This document shows positions 33,493 through 41,823 of a stretch of DNA of 64,000 nt, in pieces. The position numbers and the translations under genes were made by a program. Positions within the stretch are counted from its first letter, which is position 1. Each line of letters begins with the position of its first letter. The stretch is from contig NZ_RBAK01000001.1 in NCBI RefSeq assembly GCF_003626595.1, forward strand, positions 1,178,001-1,242,000. Direction: 5' to 3'. The stretch comes from Micromonospora endolithica. Its GTDB lineage: Bacteria; Actinomycetota; Actinomycetes; Mycobacteriales; Micromonosporaceae. A model generated the notes under the pieces. It was not told the DNA's origin and ran no database searches. It saw nothing but the letters and a program-made list of their open reading frames with translations.

Positions 33493-34166
33493 CGGAGGAC
33501 ACCGCCGACGGTACGGTCCAACGTCGCCACCGTGCCGGCGAAGCGGCTCGCCGGCACCTCGCGGGCGACCGCCAGCGCGTCGTCCCACCCGTCGACGTCG
33601 CGCAGCATCGGCAGGGGCGCCACCCGCAGTCCCTGATCGACGAGGGCGGCCCAGGTGCGCCGCCCGGTCTGCGGGGTGGACATCGGTACCGACCGCAGCA
33701 CCGCCGCGTGCCGGGGATCGCGCAGGCCGACCGCCCACCAACCCCCGTCCCGGGCCCGCCCGAGCACCGCCTCGGCCCCGGTGAGCCGCCGGACCGCCGC
33801 GTGCAGCAACGGTGGGCTCACCTGCGGGGTGTCCATGCCGATCTGCACCACCGGACGGCCGGGGAACGCGGCAGCCACGTCGGCGTGGGCGTAAGCGAGC
33901 CGGTCACCGAGCCCGTCGCCGCGCTGCGCCAGCACCGTCCACCCCCGCACCGCGGCGGCCAGCGCGTCGCCGTCCTCGGCGTCGGCGAGGCGTCCCCGCA
34001 GGGCCAGCACGGGTGTCACCCCGGACGTCGCGCCGACCGCGTCGAGGGTGTCCCGCAGGGCCGCGGCGGCGACCCGGGCCGCCTGCGCCGGCGTGGCCGG
34101 CGGGCAGAGCCGGGTCTTGACCGCGCCCGGCAGCGGCGCCTTCGCCATCACCAGCAGAACGGTCAT
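33489..34166 (-). CDS. DUF2064 / TIGR04282-type transferase
   Basis: The 225-residue protein matches the GT-A-fold DUF2064 family: VLLVMAKAPLPGAVKTRLCP at the start (nucleotide-binding), VVQIGMDTPQVSPPLLHAAV with the DTP motif, and GRARDGGWWAVGLRDP. Members are annotated as TIGR04282 glycosyltransferases or nucleotidyltransferases; some are linked with arsenosugar or selenodomain loci, but no such genes are nearby. It overlaps genes on both sides by ATGA/GTGA, and the tight link to a GT2 enzyme and a methyltransferase is typical for this family. Confidence 0.82.
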   Translation of the reverse strand: MTVLLVMAKAPLPGAVKTRLCPPATPAQAARVAAAALRDTLDAVGATSGVTPVLALRGRLADAEDGDALAAAVRGWTVLAQRGDGLGDRLAYAHADVAAAFPGRPVVQIGMDTPQVSPPLLHAAVRRLTGAEAVLGRARDGGWWAVGLRDPRHAAVLRSVPMSTPQTGRRTWAALVDQGLRVAPLPMLRDVDGWDDALAVAREVPASRFAGTVATLDRTVGGVLR

Positions 34167-34837
34167 CGTCCGTCGCCCACGGTGCGCAGGACGCCGGCGA
34201 AGTCGCGGGTCGCCCGCCAGGTGCCCCGCACCGACCCGGACACCTTGGACCGGGTCCCGGCGGCGCGCGGGGCGTACCTGACGTCGCGCTCGTGGATCCG
34301 CCAGCCCGCCGCCGCCGCCCGGATCAGCAGCTCCAGGGGGTAGCCGAAGGCGCGGTCGGTGACGCCGAGGTCGAGCAGCGCGTCCCGGCGGGCGACCCGG
34401 ACCGGGCTGAGGTCGTGCAGTGGTACGCCCCGGTGCCGCAGCAGCGCCGCGACCAGCGCGGTGCCGGCCCGCGCGTGCCACGGCCAGACCCCGGCGGCGA
34501 CCGGGCGACGCCGCCCCACGCTCAGGTCGGCGGTGCCCGCGGCGACCGGGCCGACCAGGGCGGGCAGCTCGGCGGGGTCGAAGGAGCCGTCGGCGTCCAG
34601 CACGCAGACCAGCTCGGCCTCGGCCGCCTCCACGCCGGTGTGCACGGCGGCGCCGTAGCCGCGCCGGGGCTCGTGCACCACCCGGGCGCCGTACGCGGCG
34701 GCGACCTCCGGCGAGCCGTCCCGGGATCCGTTGTCGACCACGATCGCCCGGTAGCCGGGCGGCAGCGCGGTGAGCACGCCGGGCAGGGCGGCGGCCTCGT
34801 CGAGGCAGGGCAGCACCACGTCGATGGGTGTCGGCAT
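34163..34837 (-). CDS. Family 2 glycosyltransferase
   Basis: The 224-residue GT2 enzyme has VVLPCLDEAAALPGVLTAL, then IVVDNGSRDGSPEVA and the DxD metal motif in CVLDADGSFDPAELPALV. There are no membrane helices, so it may act with a lipid-linked acceptor at the membrane surface, similar to dolichol-phosphate sugar synthases. It is the first gene of the operon. A direct repeat of GTAAGG lies 47 bp upstream (34884-34900). Confidence 0.88.
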   Translation of the reverse strand: MPTPIDVVLPCLDEAAALPGVLTALPPGYRAIVVDNGSRDGSPEVAAAYGARVVHEPRRGYGAAVHTGVEAAEAELVCVLDADGSFDPAELPALVGPVAAGTADLSVGRRRPVAAGVWPWHARAGTALVAALLRHRGVPLHDLSPVRVARRDALLDLGVTDRAFGYPLELLIRAAAAGWRIHERDVRYAPRAAGTRSKVSGSVRGTWRATRDFAGVLRTVGDGR

Positions 34838-34883
34838 ACTGCCGACGCTAGGCCGCGTCGCCGCAGGTCGTGGGCGGATCCGA

Positions 34884-34900
34884 CCTTACGGATCCCTTAC
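34884..34900 (-). promoter_or_regulatory. GTAAGG direct repeat (response-regulator-like site)
   Basis: On the minus strand two GTAAGG copies are spaced 11 bp start to start (GTAAGGGATCCGTAAGG). One-turn direct repeats are typical of OmpR-family response regulators. The site lies between the GT2 operon and the divergent membrane protein gene, so could control both. A near copy occurs at 40371-40387. Confidence 0.5.
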
Positions 34901-34984
34901 CACCTGATCGGTTCTTACCGGACGGTGACATCTCCGGCGGTTCGGCTGTCGGCGGGCCGCCGATGGTCGTACCGTCCGGTCGAC

Positions 34985-36406
34985 ATGGAAGCGACCACCA
35001 CCCGGCCCCGCGCCGCGGACCGCGCCCGCACGCGCCGCTCGCGCGCCGACCTGATCGTGCTCGGCGTGGAGGCGGCGCTGGTCGCCGCCGCGGTGGCCAC
35101 CGGCGCGCTGCTCAACGCGCGCGGCGCCGGCCTGCACGCGGACGCCGCGCCGCTCTTCGCCACCTGGGGGCCGCACGCCGGCTGGGGTACGCCGGTCGCG
35201 GCGCTGGTCGCGCTCGCCGTGCTCGGCCCGGGCCTGGCCTGGGCGCGGACGGCCCGGTGGGTGCCGTTGCTCGGTGCGGCCTGGGCGGCCTCGGTCGGGT
35301 GGACCCTGGCCCTGGCCCTGGTGGACGGCTGGTCCACGGGACTCACCGAGAAGCTCACCCCACAGGCCGAGTACCTGCACGAGGTGCCCCGGGTCGACGA
35401 CATCCCCGCCATGCTGGCCGGGTTCACCGGCCGGATCCTGGACTTCCAGCCGGAGTCCTGGTCCACCCACACCGCCGGGCACCCGCCGGGCGCACTGCTG
35501 ATCTTCGTCTGGCTGGACCGGGTCGGGCTGGGCGGTGGCACCGCCGCCGCGCTGACCTGTGTGCTGGTCGGCGCGACCGTCGCCGTGTCGGTGCCGGTGG
35601 CGTTGCGGGCGCTGGGCGCCGTCGACGCCGCCCGCGCCGTGGTGCCGTTCCTGGTGCTGCTGCCCGGGGCGGTCTGGGTGGGCGCGTCGGCCGACGGGGT
35701 GTTCGCCGGGGTGGTCGCCGCCGGCCTGGCCCTGCTGGCGGTACCCGGCCGCGCGGCACCCGCCGCCGGCGGGCTGCTGCTCGGCTTCGCGCTGCACCTG
35801 TCGTACGGTTTCGTGCTGGTCGGGCTGCTGGCCCTCGCGGTGCTGGCGGTGCGCCCGGCGGGCCGGCTGCCCGCCCTGCTCGCCGGCGCGGCCGGGGTCA
35901 CGGCGGTGGTGCTGGCCTTCGAGCTGGCCGGTTTCCGGTGGTGGGACGGGTACCACCTGGTGGTCGAGCGCTACTACCAGGGCTGGGCCGCCGACCGCCC
36001 GTACGCCTACTGGGTGTGGGCGAACCTGGCGGCGCTGCTGCTCAGCGCCGGTCCGGTGCTCGGGCCGGCACTGCTGCGGGCGGGCCGGGCGGGCGGCGCG
36101 GCGGTCCGGGCAGCCGCGACCGGCAGCCGGGCGGGCACCGCCGTCCGGCGGTGCGTCGTCGCGGCCCGGACCCTGCCGGGCGTGGTCGGGCCGACGGTCC
36201 TGCTGCCGCTGGCGGCGGCCGCGGCGGTCGTCGCGGCCGACCTGTCCGGACTGAGCAAGGCCGAGGTGGAGCGGATCTGGCTGCCCTTCACGGTCTGGCT
36301 GCTGGTCGCGACCGTCCACCTGCCGCCGGCGGGCCGCCGCTGGTGGCTCGCCGGTCAGGCGGCGACCGCGCTGGCGGTCAACCACCTGGTGTGGACGGTG
36401 TCCTGA
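34985..36406 (+). CDS. Polytopic membrane protein (possible glycosyltransferase, GT39/GT87-like)
   Basis: The 473-residue protein has about eleven helices. A loop after helix 3 holds acidic and aromatic residues and a histidine-rich patch (FQPESWSTHTAGHPPGALL), the type of loop seen in GT-C polyprenyl-phosphate-sugar transferases; a second conserved-looking loop is WWDGYHLVVERYYQGWAADR. It is divergent from the GT2 operon and likely shares its regulator. If GT-C, it would use the lipid-linked sugar made by the GT2 enzyme. This role is inference. Confidence 0.6.
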   Translation: MEATTTRPRAADRARTRRSRADLIVLGVEAALVAAAVATGALLNARGAGLHADAAPLFATWGPHAGWGTPVAALVALAVLGPGLAWARTARWVPLLGAAWAASVGWTLALALVDGWSTGLTEKLTPQAEYLHEVPRVDDIPAMLAGFTGRILDFQPESWSTHTAGHPPGALLIFVWLDRVGLGGGTAAALTCVLVGATVAVSVPVALRALGAVDAARAVVPFLVLLPGAVWVGASADGVFAGVVAAGLALLAVPGRAAPAAGGLLLGFALHLSYGFVLVGLLALAVLAVRPAGRLPALLAGAAGVTAVVLAFELAGFRWWDGYHLVVERYYQGWAADRPYAYWVWANLAALLLSAGPVLGPALLRAGRAGGAAVRAAATGSRAGTAVRRCVVAARTLPGVVGPTVLLPLAAAAAVVAADLSGLSKAEVERIWLPFTVWLLVATVHLPPAGRRWWLAGQAATALAVNHLVWTVS

Positions 36407-36425
36407 CCGGGCCGGCCGGGTGCGG

Positions 36426-37487
36426 TCAGACCGCCACCGCCGCCGGCTCCCGCAGCGGGTCGGTGGCGAACGCGGCCACGCCCTCGGCGAAGCCCACCCG
36501 GGCGGAGTAGCCGAGCAGCTCGGCCGCCCGCCGGGGATCCGCCACCACGTGCCGCACGTCGGCCGAGCGGGCGCCGCCGACGACCTCGGGGGCCGGCCCG
36601 CCCATGGTGGCGGCCAGGGTGGCGGCGAGGTCGCCGACCGTACGCGGTTCGCCGGAGCACACGTTGACCGGCACCAGATCCGCCGGCGGGGGCGTGTCCA
36701 GCGCGCACAGGTTGGCCCGCGCCACGTCGGTGACGTGGACGAAGTCGCGGCGCTGCCGCCCGTCCTCCAGCACCCGGGGCGGGCGCCCGCCGGCGAGGGC
36801 GGACCGGAAGATCGAGGCGACCCCGGCGTACGGGGTGTCGCGGGGCATCCGGGGGCCGTAGACGTTGTGGTAGCGCAGGGCCCACACCCCGCCCCCGGTC
36901 TGTCGCGCCCACGCGCCGGCCAGGTGCTCCTGGGCGAGCTTGGTGGCCGCGTAGGTGCTGCGCGGCTCCAGCGGCGCGTCCTCGGGCACCAGTTCGGGTG
37001 CCAGGGTGCCGCCGCAGTGCGGGCAGGTCGGGTCGTAACGGCCGGCGGCGAGGTCGGCGGAGCGGCGCGGGGCGGGGCGGACCACGCCGTGCCCCGCGCA
37101 GGAGTACCGCCCCTCGCCGTAGACCACCATCGAGCTGGCCAGCACCAGCCGGGTCACCCCGGCCCGGTGCATGGCGGCCAGCAGCACCGCGGTGCCGAGG
37201 TCGTTGTGGCTCGCGTACGCGGGCGCGTCGGCGGGGTCCAGCCCGTGGCCGACCATGGCGGCCTGGTGGCAGACCGCGTCGACGCCGTACAGCAGCCGGT
37301 CGAGCAGGTCGGGGTCCCGTACGTCGCCGATCACCGGCGCGTGCCGCCGGGACCACTCCGGCAGCTCGCCGTCGTGCGCCTCGGGCAGCAGGGCGTCCAC
37401 CGCCACCACCTCGTGACCCCGGGTGGCGAGCAGGTCGGCGACGTGTGAGCCGATGAAACCGGCGGCGCCGGTGAGCAGTACCCGCAT
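36426..37487 (-). CDS. NAD-dependent sugar epimerase with zinc-ribbon insert
   Basis: The 353-residue extended SDR starts VLLTGAAGFIGSHVADLL (NAD motif GxxGxxG), has SSMVVYGEG (catalytic serine region), YAATKLAQEHLAG (YxxxK) and YHNVYGPRMPRDTPYAGVAS. Between these is an insert with cysteines YSCAGHG and CPHCGG that should bind zinc, as in dTDP-L-rhamnose 4-epimerase-like enzymes. It acts on a nucleotide sugar in the cytosol. The ATG at 37487 is chosen because it opens the Rossmann fold. It is convergent with the membrane protein and probably supplies the sugar for this cluster. Confidence 0.85.
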   Translation of the reverse strand: MRVLLTGAAGFIGSHVADLLATRGHEVVAVDALLPEAHDGELPEWSRRHAPVIGDVRDPDLLDRLLYGVDAVCHQAAMVGHGLDPADAPAYASHNDLGTAVLLAAMHRAGVTRLVLASSMVVYGEGRYSCAGHGVVRPAPRRSADLAAGRYDPTCPHCGGTLAPELVPEDAPLEPRSTYAATKLAQEHLAGAWARQTGGGVWALRYHNVYGPRMPRDTPYAGVASIFRSALAGGRPPRVLEDGRQRRDFVHVTDVARANLCALDTPPPADLVPVNVCSGEPRTVGDLAATLAATMGGPAPEVVGGARSADVRHVVADPRRAAELLGYSARVGFAEGVAAFATDPLREPAAVAV

Positions 37488-37567
37488 CCCGGCAGCGTAG
37501 GTCGGGCCGGAGGTGGTGACGGCCGGCTTCGAAGGCCCGTAAGGACCTCGCAACATTCGCCGGACGG

Positions 37568-38764
37568 TCACAGCGTCGGGTTGGTCGGCACCGGGCTGGC
37601 GTGGAAGAACCGGTCGGAGACGGCGACCGCGCTGATGATGAGGGACGCGACGACGGCCATGACGATCGGCGGGACCAACACCATGGTCGGTGCCACCAGG
37701 ACCAGCACCAGCGCGCCCACGGCCAGCACCCGGCAGCGTCGGTGCTGGTCGACCGGTCGTTCCAGGAAGATCCGGCCGACCAGGAACAGCACCAGGCCGC
37801 CGAAGAGGACCGCCACCAGGGCCCAGTCGATCGGCGGTTCCGGATCCTCGATCACGTGCCCGAAGCCCACCGCGACACAGACGATTCCGGTGACCATGAG
37901 CAGCAGGCTGAAGCTCGCCCACTCCGACGGCCGCAGGGCGTCCCGGGCGTCACCGGTGGTCGCCGCCCGGCTCGGTCCGACGTGGGAGAAGTAGATCCGC
38001 CAGAACGCCACCACGGTCAGGAAGGCGGCGACCAGAGCGGCGGTCCGCTCGGTCGAGAGACCGGGATAGCTGATCGCGGCGCCGGTCTCGAGCAGCACCT
38101 CGGCAAGAGCGATCATGAAGAACTGGTTGTACCGCTCGGCGAGATGGTCCACCGAGAGCCGGTCGCCCCACTGCCAGGTGACCCCGAGCCCGGGGACGGG
38201 CCACCGGGTCGCGCTGCCGACGACCTCGATGGCCACCGCGGCGGTCCAGAGGATGCCGCGCCCGGTGCCGCCGCTGGCCCCGCCGGCGATCCAGAGCACG
38301 CCGGAGGCCGAGTGCCAGGTCAACGCCCGGAGCATGCCGCGCTGCCGGGGGTGGCCACGCAGCGCCAGCGTCAGGTAGAGCGGACGGCCGACCTGGATGG
38401 CGACGTACGTGCAGGAGAAGATCACTCCCCGCTCGCCGAACGCCTGGGGCAGCGACACCGCCAGCACCAGCGTGCCGAACATCGACAGCAGCAGAATGAC
38501 CTGAAGGTCGGGGCGGCGCGGGTCGAACAGGCTCGTGGTCAGCGCGTTGAGCGACCAGACCAGCCACATCGCGACGAAGACCACCACGGTCTGCCCCGCC
38601 TCGGACAGCAGGGTGTCCCGGACGATGGTGAGGTCGTCCGAGATCCGGCCGGCGAGCCGGGCCAGGGCGAACACGTAGACGATGTCGAACAGCAGTTCGA
38701 GGACCGTCGCCCCGCGAGGACTCCGGCTGTCGCCGAGGCCGGCGACCCTGAGGCGCGGCATCAT
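37568..38764 (-). CDS. Low temperature requirement protein A (LtrA) family membrane protein
   Basis: The 398-residue protein has about twelve helices and the LtrA signature GATVLELLFDIVYVFALARL near the N-terminus, plus HLAERYNQFFMIALAEVLLETG in the middle. LtrA was linked to cold growth in Listeria, but the biochemical role is unknown. It starts at ATG 38764 with a weak ribosome site, so the start is not certain. A second LtrA gene is found at 51763-52965. It is divergent from the secreted esterase. Confidence 0.85.
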   Translation of the reverse strand: MMPRLRVAGLGDSRSPRGATVLELLFDIVYVFALARLAGRISDDLTIVRDTLLSEAGQTVVVFVAMWLVWSLNALTTSLFDPRRPDLQVILLLSMFGTLVLAVSLPQAFGERGVIFSCTYVAIQVGRPLYLTLALRGHPRQRGMLRALTWHSASGVLWIAGGASGGTGRGILWTAAVAIEVVGSATRWPVPGLGVTWQWGDRLSVDHLAERYNQFFMIALAEVLLETGAAISYPGLSTERTAALVAAFLTVVAFWRIYFSHVGPSRAATTGDARDALRPSEWASFSLLLMVTGIVCVAVGFGHVIEDPEPPIDWALVAVLFGGLVLFLVGRIFLERPVDQHRRCRVLAVGALVLVLVAPTMVLVPPIVMAVVASLIISAVAVSDRFFHASPVPTNPTL

Positions 38765-38898
38765 GTCCGCGTCAGGGCGATTTGTTCCCTCATCAGGATC
38801 AGTTCTACACGACGGGCGACCGGCCCGCGGCGACACCGGAGAGCATGACCCCCGCCGGAGCCCGCACCCCGCGCCGGTTGCCAGCGGACGCCCACGGT

Positions 38899-38914
38899 AT
38901 CCATACTTGTGGAT
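38899..38914. promoter_or_regulatory. Candidate operator before the secreted esterase
   Basis: ATCCA and TGGAT form inverted arms around TACTTG in an AT-rich patch 69 bp upstream of the esterase ATG. It could serve this gene or the divergent LtrA gene. Confidence 0.35.
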
Positions 38915-38983
38915 GTTATTGAGCCGGACACCGCATGGGCCCCGGGCAGCCCACCCGTTTCTCGGCACTCCGGAGGAACCCCC

Positions 38984-40309
38984 ATGACAGCCAGATTCCG
39001 GCTGATCGGCGCCGCCCTGGTGGCCGCCGTGCTGACCGCCCTCGCGGCGCTGACCGGCGGCGCACCGGCCTCGGCCGCCACCTTGACCGAGGTGACCGGC
39101 TTCGGCACCAATCCGAGCAACCTGCGGATGTACCTGTACGTGCCGGACCGGGTGGCGCCCCGGCCGGGACTGCTGGTGGCGGTGCACTACTGCACCGGCA
39201 GCGGTCCGGCCCTGCACTCCGGCACCCAGTTCGCGTCCCTGGCCGACCGGTACGGCTACATCGTGGTCTACCCGTCGGTGACCCGCAGCAGCAAGTGCTT
39301 CGACGTCTCCTCGCCGCAGGCGCTGCGCCGCGACGGCGGCAGCGACCCGGTCGGGATCATGTCGATGGTCAACCACGTCCGGCAGCGCTACGACGTGGAC
39401 CCGTCCCGGATCTTCGCCACCGGCGTGTCGTCCGGCGCGATGATGACCAACGTCCTGCTCGGGCTCTATCCCGACGTGTTCAGCGCGGGCGCGGCCTTCT
39501 CAGGCGTACCGTTCGGCTGCTTCGCCACCACCAACGGGTCCGAGTGGAACAGCGAGTGCGCCAACGGCCAGGTCACCCGCACCCCACAGGCCTGGGGCGA
39601 CCTGGTGCGGGCCGCGTACCCGGGCTACACCGGCCGGCGGCCACGGATGCAGACCTGGCACGGCACCAACGACGAGACGTTGCGCTACCCGAACTTCACC
39701 GAGCAGATCAAGCAGTGGACCAACCTGCACGGGCTGGGTCAGACGCCGGCCTACACCGACTCCCCGCAGCCCGGATACACCCGCACCCGCTACGGCGGCA
39801 GTGGCGGCCAGGCTCCGGTCGAGGCGATCAGCATGCAGGGCGTCTCGCACAACCTGCCGGTCGACGCCGCCCAGGCGATCCGCTTCTTCGGCCTGGACAC
39901 CACCACGCCGACGACCCCGCCGCCCACCACTCCGCCGCCGACCACGCCGCCGCCGACCACTCCGCCGCCGACCACCCCGCCGCCGACCTCGGCCGCCTGC
40001 CGGGTGGCGTACGCGGTGAACGCCTGGAACACCGGCCTGACCGCCTCGGTGACCGTGACCAACACCGGCGGCACGACGATCGACGGGTGGGGCCTGACCT
40101 TCACCCTGCCGCCGGGGCAGACCGTCACCAACGGCTGGAACGCCTCGTACGCCCCGACCAGCGGCGCGGTGACCGCCCGCAACGTCTCCTACAACGCGGT
40201 CCTGGCACCGAGCGCCTCGGTGACCATCGGCTTCCAGGCCACCCACACCGGTGACCCGGGCCGGCCGTCCTCGTTCACCCTCAACGGTTCCCCCTGCGTG
40301 AACGGCTGA
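38984..40309 (+). CDS. Secreted PHB-depolymerase-type esterase with CBM2
   Basis: The 441-residue protein has a signal peptide (LIGAALVAAVLTALAALTGG ending ASAA), an esterase domain of the CE1/PHB depolymerase family (about residues 32-305) with GVSSGAMMTNVLLGLYPD holding the serine nucleophile and HGTNDETLRYPN and GVSHNLPVDA holding Asp and His regions, a PPPTT-repeat linker, and a C-terminal cellulose-binding domain (CBM2; AVNAWNTGLTASVTVTNTG, GWNASY). It most likely removes acetyl or feruloyl groups from xylan bound to cellulose. GGAGGAA precedes the ATG. Confidence 0.93.
   Translation: MTARFRLIGAALVAAVLTALAALTGGAPASAATLTEVTGFGTNPSNLRMYLYVPDRVAPRPGLLVAVHYCTGSGPALHSGTQFASLADRYGYIVVYPSVTRSSKCFDVSSPQALRRDGGSDPVGIMSMVNHVRQRYDVDPSRIFATGVSSGAMMTNVLLGLYPDVFSAGAAFSGVPFGCFATTNGSEWNSECANGQVTRTPQAWGDLVRAAYPGYTGRRPRMQTWHGTNDETLRYPNFTEQIKQWTNLHGLGQTPAYTDSPQPGYTRTRYGGSGGQAPVEAISMQGVSHNLPVDAAQAIRFFGLDTTTPTTPPPTTPPPTTPPPTTPPPTTPPPTSAACRVAYAVNAWNTGLTASVTVTNTGGTTIDGWGLTFTLPPGQTVTNGWNASYAPTSGAVTARNVSYNAVLAPSASVTIGFQATHTGDPGRPSSFTLNGSPCVNG
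39911..39985 (+). repeat. Five 15-bp tandem units encoding the PTTPPP linker
   Basis: Five units of the form ACCACNCCGCCGCCG encode TTPPP repeats between the esterase domain and CBM2. They may vary in number by slippage, changing linker length. Confidence 0.9.
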
Positions 40310-40317
40310 CCGCCGGC

Positions 40318-40350
40318 CGACCGGCCCGCCCGCTCCGGGCGGGCCGGTCG
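40318..40350 (+). terminator. Perfect 15-bp hairpin after the esterase
   Basis: CGACCGGCCCGCCCG (40318-40332) pairs with 40336-40350 around a CTC loop, nine bases after the esterase stop. Confidence 0.85.
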
Positions 40351-40370
40351 ACGCCGGCGGGGCGAGACCG

Positions 40371-40387
40371 GTAAGGCTTCGGTAATG
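40371..40387 (+). promoter_or_regulatory. GTAAGG direct repeat before the molybdopterin oxidoreductase
   Basis: GTAAGG at 40371-40376 is followed 11 bp later by GTAATG, the same period as at 34884-34900. It lies 87 bp before the start codon. A TAGCCT minus-10-like element follows near 40424. Confidence 0.5.
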
Positions 40388-40473
40388 CGGCAAACCGGGC
40401 CCCGGCCCGCGCCGCCGATCTAGCCTTCGCAGTGGACGCCGCCGGCCGTGCGGCGCCCGCGCGAGGAGGAGCG

Positions 40474-41823
40474 GTGCGCAGCGACGACACCTCACCCGCC
40501 GGGCACCACCCGCCCGGGTACGGCTTCCCGCGGCGCGGTTGGCGGGCACTGGCCGAGCATCCGCCGCCGGGGGTCGGCACCGCCACCCGGGCGTGGCGCA
40601 GCCCGCTGCGCGGTCCCTGGCTGACCTCGGTGTACGGCCTGGTCCTGCTCGTCACGCTGCCGCTGGTGATCGTCACCGGGTTGCTCGACCACCTGGCGTA
40701 CGGGCCCGCGTACGGCCAGGCGTTCCCGTACGACGTCGGGTGGCTGCGGCTGCCCGCGGTGGACTGGCCGACCCGGCCCTCGTGGCTGTTCCGGGTCACC
40801 CAGGGCCTGCACGTGACGCTCGGGATCATGCTGGTGCCGGTCGTACTGGCGAAACTGTGGTCGGTGATCCCCAAGCTGTTCGACTGGCCGCCGGCCCGCT
40901 CGGTGGCCCAGGTGCTGGAACGGCTCACGCTGCTCCTGCTGGTCGGTGGGATCCTCTTCGAGATCGCCACCGGGCTGCTGAACATGCAGTACGCGTACCT
41001 GTTCGGGTTCGACTTCTACACCGCGCACTACTTCGGCGCGTGGGTCTTCACCGCCGCGCTCGTCGCGCACGTGGCGCTCAAGCTGCCCCGGCTGGTCACC
41101 GCCCTGCGGTCCCGCCCGGTCGTCCGGGAGCTGACCGTCGGGCGGGCCGGTACCCGGCCGGAGCCGCCCGACCCGGACGGTCTGGTCGCCGCCGCGCCGG
41201 GCGACCCAACGATGAGCCGGCGTGGCGCGATCGCCCTGGTCGGCGGCCTGTCGGTGCTGCTCGGGGCGCTGACCGTCGGGCAGAGCCTGGACGGGGCGTG
41301 GCGGCGGACCGCGCTGCTGCTGCCCCGGGGCCGCCAGCCGGACGACGGTCCGACGGGCTTCCCGGTGAACCGGTCCGCGCTCGCCGCCGGGATCGACCCG
41401 GCCGACACCGGACCGGCCTGGCGGCTGACGTTGCGCGCCGGTGACCGGACGCGGGCCCTGGACCGGGCCGCGCTGCTCGCCCTGCCGCAGCACACCGCCC
41501 GCCTGCCGATCGCGTGCGTGGAGGGGTGGTCGACGTTGCAGACGTGGACCGGCGTACGGCTGCGCGACCTGGCCGCCCTGGTCGGAGCGGAGGACGTCGA
41601 CGCGGCGCGGGTGCGGTCGCTGGAGCGGGCCGGCCTGTTCAACCGGGCCACCCTCGCGGCCAACCAGGTCCTCGACCCCGACTCGCTGCTCGCCCTGCGG
41701 GTCAACGGCGTCGACCTCACCCCGGACCACGGTTGGCCGGCACGCGTCATCGTGCCGGCGCTGCCCGGCGTGCACTGCACCAAGTGGGTGGCCTCGATCG
41801 AGTTCGACCGGGCGACGGCGTGA
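40474..41823 (+). CDS. Cytochrome b / molybdopterin-dependent oxidoreductase fusion
   Basis: The 449-residue protein fuses an N-terminal cytochrome-b561-like membrane domain (residues about 45-215; helices such as YGLVLLVTLPLVIVTGLLDHL and VTQGLHVTLGIMLVPVVLAKL with haem-candidate histidines) to a C-terminal sulfite-oxidase-type molybdopterin domain (about 280-449). The Mo ligand cysteine is in LPIACVEGWSTLQTWTGV and the fold closes with VPALPGVHCTKWVASIEF. One more helix (IALVGGLSVLLGALTVG) lies between. This puts the YedY/MsrP and YedZ functions in one chain. GAGGAGG precedes GTG 40474. Substrate unknown. Confidence 0.85.
   Translation: MRSDDTSPAGHHPPGYGFPRRGWRALAEHPPPGVGTATRAWRSPLRGPWLTSVYGLVLLVTLPLVIVTGLLDHLAYGPAYGQAFPYDVGWLRLPAVDWPTRPSWLFRVTQGLHVTLGIMLVPVVLAKLWSVIPKLFDWPPARSVAQVLERLTLLLLVGGILFEIATGLLNMQYAYLFGFDFYTAHYFGAWVFTAALVAHVALKLPRLVTALRSRPVVRELTVGRAGTRPEPPDPDGLVAAAPGDPTMSRRGAIALVGGLSVLLGALTVGQSLDGAWRRTALLLPRGRQPDDGPTGFPVNRSALAAGIDPADTGPAWRLTLRAGDRTRALDRAALLALPQHTARLPIACVEGWSTLQTWTGVRLRDLAALVGAEDVDAARVRSLERAGLFNRATLAANQVLDPDSLLALRVNGVDLTPDHGWPARVIVPALPGVHCTKWVASIEFDRATA

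Noticed and set aside
32800..34837. Arsenosugar biosynthesis locus based on the TIGR04282-like gene
   Set aside because: No radical SAM ArsS, arsM or selenodomain gene is near; the family name alone does not support that pathway.
34884..34918. Third CTTAC copy at 34914 as part of the direct repeat array
   Set aside because: It is out of the 11-bp phase (18 or 19 bp from its neighbour), so I left it out of the site.
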